Shown here in pieces: positions 6,298 through 8,270 of a DNA stretch of 8,270 nt. Position 1 is the stretch's first letter, and every line of letters begins with the position of its first letter. The position numbers and the translations under genes are program-made. The notes under the pieces are model-generated. The model had not been told where the DNA came from. It did no database searches and worked only from the letters and a program-made list of their open reading frames with translations. This DNA comes from Claveliimonas sp963592205 (lineage in GTDB: Bacteria > Bacillota > Clostridia > Lachnospirales > Lachnospiraceae), in assembly GCA_963592205.1 (NCBI GenBank), contig CAVAVU010000142.1, forward strand, positions 1 to 8,270, written 5' to 3'.

Positions 6298-8270
6298 TCA
6301 GTACAGAGACCTGGAGAATGGGTATTATTATATTGATAAGACGGAAGTATTAGAGAAGGAAATCGAAAGATTTCCTTCTGTTTATATAGAGGGAGCTGCA
6401 GGATGTGGCAAGACAACGATGATGAGGATGCTGCTTGCGAAGCATCCGGAAGTAGAATACAGAGTATTCTGGCTGGATGAGGACGACTTCATTGTAGATG
6501 AGGATGAGTCCGATCACGAGGAGCGGGTGCAGTGGATCATTCTGGAACATGTACCGGAAGATCTGCAGCCGAAGATCGCAGGAAGGCTGGAAAGGCTGAT
6601 CCGCAGATCAGGTGAAAGAGATCGGATATTTCTGATCGGAAGAGAGGAGATCCCGGATGTATTACTCCGGTTATTCTGGAATCGGGAGATGGGACTTGTT
6701 ACACAGAACAGTCTGCTCCTGAATCTGGAAGAGATCAGGCTGATGATCGGACAATATGGCAGCAGGATCGCACCGGAGCAATTGCTGGAATACACCGGCG
6801 GCTGGAGTGGCGTGGTGGATGTGATACTGCGGCTGGAGCAGAAGTATGGAGACTGGCAACCGCAGACACATTGGTATGAGATGGAACAGTACCTGAATGA
6901 AAGTATTTTAAATACATTGAAGCAGGACGAACTGGATATTCTGCATCTTGCGCAGTCTGCTCCGTGGGTAAATGCCAAGATGTGTGAAGCGATTCTTGGA
7001 AGCGTTCAGGCAGAACGTATTATTGGGAAAATGACGCGCAGGGGATTCCTTGTGTGTGAGCCGCAGGAAAGCCGATGGAGTGTGGCACCGATATTCAGCC
7101 ATGCTGCGGAATGTCGTGTTGTGAAATGTCATGTGGCGGATTGCCATGCCGGGGATGCAAACCGGGAGAGTACATATGTGGCAAAGCTGGCGGGCTGGTA
7201 TAAAGCTGGTGGATACGAACTGGAGTATCTGCAATGTCTGGAGCATTCGGATGATGTCAGAGCATATGCAGAGGCGTTGAGGCGATATTGTGTAAATCAG
7301 CATGATACGCAGTCAGGTCAGATGCGGTATGCTGAAATCAAAGGGATTACATCGGAAGTGCGTTTGAATCTGCAGTTTCTGGATCCGCAGATTTCTGTAG
7401 AGCGATGGGTGGAAGAACTGCAGCCGGGTATGGGGAGACTGCTGGTCTTACAAGATACAAAGTTCAGCTGTCTGTGCGATGTGAGAGATATGTCAGGTCT
7501 GTTTGCCTGTAAGAAGCAGCGGGAGAAGCGGTTCGCACGCAAATGGATGGAGTGTCTTGATGAAGATGCGGGGACATTTTACCGACTGGCGCGGATGGAA
7601 TATTATATAGAGACGGATCGCATTGGTTCGGTTCCGGAAGAAGATCTGCAACTGCTTACAAGAACAGATGAAGTGCCGGCTGCATTTCATTTGAATGTCC
7701 TGTGGCTTCTGGTCAGAATACAGCGGTTCGCTTATGACGAAGAGCGCCAGAGGTTGATAGAACAACTGGAAGCGCAGCTTATTGATACAGAAGATCAGGG
7801 GAGAACGGAGTATGTAAAAGCAGTGGGAAGTCTTAATATTACGGCGCATGGTTCTGTGCATGGAAGCCAGGAGTATCTTGCCGAATGGCTGAAGAATGCA
7901 TCGGTTCTGGCGGTTGAAGAGGTCACGGAAGAGAATATCGTCCTGTTTTATTGTCAGGCGAAGGGATATCTGCTGATGAATCAGTATGAGAAAGCAAAGC
8001 GTCTACTGGACAAGATTCTTCCGTATCTGAATGCCCATCGGCGTTCAAGGATTTATGCGGAAGTTCTGTTTGAAAAGGCTGTCGTTGAGTGGAATCTGGG
8101 GCAGCACGGGCAGGCACTCAAAAGCGTCATAGAGTCATTTCTGGTCAATGGTGGGAACCGATACGTTATGTTCTATACCGAATATGGTGTGAGCGGACGG
8201 GAAGTGCTGGAAGCATGCATATGGCACATTCCAACGGCCGGCTTTGCGGAGCAAAACGGCCGAAATGCGA
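6290..8270 (+). CDS. Large MalT/LuxR-like STAND P-loop regulator, N-terminal part (runs off window end)
   Basis: ATG 6290 has a ribosome binding site (GAGGAG, 6279-6284) inside the end of the PqqD-like gene and overlaps it by eight bases. No stop occurs up to the window end, so at least 660 residues are encoded. The start (LENGYYYIDK) and the Walker A GAAGCGKTT (35-43) match MalT-type STAND ATPases. They are followed by FWLDEDD (60-66), a Walker B-like WIILEH (82-87) and a FLIGREEIP segment (114-122), then LEEIRLMIGQYG and TGGWSGVV, the usual end of the NTPase module. The rest is helical and TPR-like, e.g. the KGYLLMNQYEKAKRLLDKI and FEKAVVEWNLGQHGQALKSV segments. Family proteins usually end in a LuxR-type helix-turn-helix; that part would lie beyond the window. 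The region between Walker A and B is short (about 40 residues) and the usual Asp-Asp/Glu is Glu-His. Likely a ligand-responsive transcription regulator, possibly of its own operon. Confidence 0.75.
   Translation, partial: MRSQYRDLENGYYYIDKTEVLEKEIERFPSVYIEGAAGCGKTTMMRMLLAKHPEVEYRVFWLDEDDFIVDEDESDHEERVQWIILEHVPEDLQPKIAGRLERLIRRSGERDRIFLIGREEIPDVLLRLFWNREMGLVTQNSLLLNLEEIRLMIGQYGSRIAPEQLLEYTGGWSGVVDVILRLEQKYGDWQPQTHWYEMEQYLNESILNTLKQDELDILHLAQSAPWVNAKMCEAILGSVQAERIIGKMTRRGFLVCEPQESRWSVAPIFSHAAECRVVKCHVADCHAGDANRESTYVAKLAGWYKAGGYELEYLQCLEHSDDVRAYAEALRRYCVNQHDTQSGQMRYAEIKGITSEVRLNLQFLDPQISVERWVEELQPGMGRLLVLQDTKFSCLCDVRDMSGLFACKKQREKRFARKWMECLDEDAGTFYRLARMEYYIETDRIGSVPEEDLQLLTRTDEVPAAFHLNVLWLLVRIQRFAYDEERQRLIEQLEAQLIDTEDQGRTEYVKAVGSLNITAHGSVHGSQEYLAEWLKNASVLAVEEVTEENIVLFYCQAKGYLLMNQYEKAKRLLDKILPYLNAHRRSRIYAEVLFEKAVVEWNLGQHGQALKSVIESFLVNGGNRYVMFYTEYGVSGREVLEACIWHIPTAGFAEQNGRNA
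7103..7147 (+). repeat. Three 15-base in-frame repeats encoding a Cys/His pentapeptide
   Basis: Three consecutive 15-base units (7103-7117, 7118-7132, 7133-7147) match each other at 10-11 of 15 bases and encode AAECR, VVKCH and VADCH (residues 272-286 of the STAND protein). The block sits at the end of the winged-helix region, where MalT relatives usually have a hydrophobic HPLF..FL type segment. It gives three Cys at a five-residue spacing, two of them followed by His. Confidence 0.5.

Noticed and set aside
7112..7147. Haem-binding motif in the Cys/His block
   Set aside because: The spacing is Cys-His-x3-Cys-His, not CxxCH, and the protein is cytoplasmic.
6508..8117. Several minus-strand ORFs opposite the STAND protein
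   Set aside because: They lie opposite a continuous plus-strand frame with clear family motifs; they look like codon-bias shadows with no domain or ribosome binding site.

Overview
The window looks like a chromosomal segment from a Gram-positive gut-type Clostridium relative, most likely Lachnospiraceae. This rests on strong Shine-Dalgarno sites, the style of the PF14907-type nucleotidyltransferase (its C-terminal ending is one I associate with this family), a secreted repeat protein, and a large MalT/LuxR-like STAND regulator. The taxon is an inference from style; no marker gene is present.

All genes are on the + strand. Left part (1 to about 1713): the tail of an exopolysaccharide or capsule locus. 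It holds the C-terminal part of a Wzx-like flippase, an AT-rich gap of about 346 bases with no convincing gene, and an initiating phosphoglycosyl transferase (211 aa from its best start at 1078). The DNA is markedly AT-rich up to about 1.3 kb and becomes more balanced after that. This fits an exchangeable polysaccharide cassette joined to a more native flank. A 419-aa nucleotidyltransferase-fold protein follows 15 bases later, probably in the same transcript.

Middle part (about 3016-5880): a self-contained transcription unit with a promoter, a 915-aa exported protein and a strong intrinsic terminator. The protein has a signal peptide, an acidic Ala-rich linker, five related Ig-like repeats of about 115 aa and two C-terminal beta-rich modules. 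It has no visible sortase signal, S-layer domain or membrane anchor.

Right part (5919-8270): a second unit. A good sigma-A-type promoter is overlaid by two exact 11-base direct repeats 30 bp apart and by an inverted repeat covering the -10 box. It drives a 99-aa PqqD-family (RRE-fold) protein. Overlapping the PqqD gene by 8 bases is the start of a large P-loop protein resembling MalT-type regulators, open to the window end (at least 660 codons). Its NTPase region is compact with an altered Walker B, and it carries a small Cys/His pentapeptide repeat.

How the parts may work together: the flippase and phosphoglycosyl transferase belong to surface polysaccharide assembly. The nucleotidyltransferase and the PqqD-like protein are both types often found in peptide-modification loci, but no precursor peptide, radical SAM enzyme, protease or cyclase is visible here. 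The most unusual arrangement is the PqqD-like protein translationally coupled to a MalT-like STAND protein behind a repeat-rich operator. It could be a signal-responsive regulatory pair, possibly controlling surface products such as the adjacent repeat protein; this link is inference.
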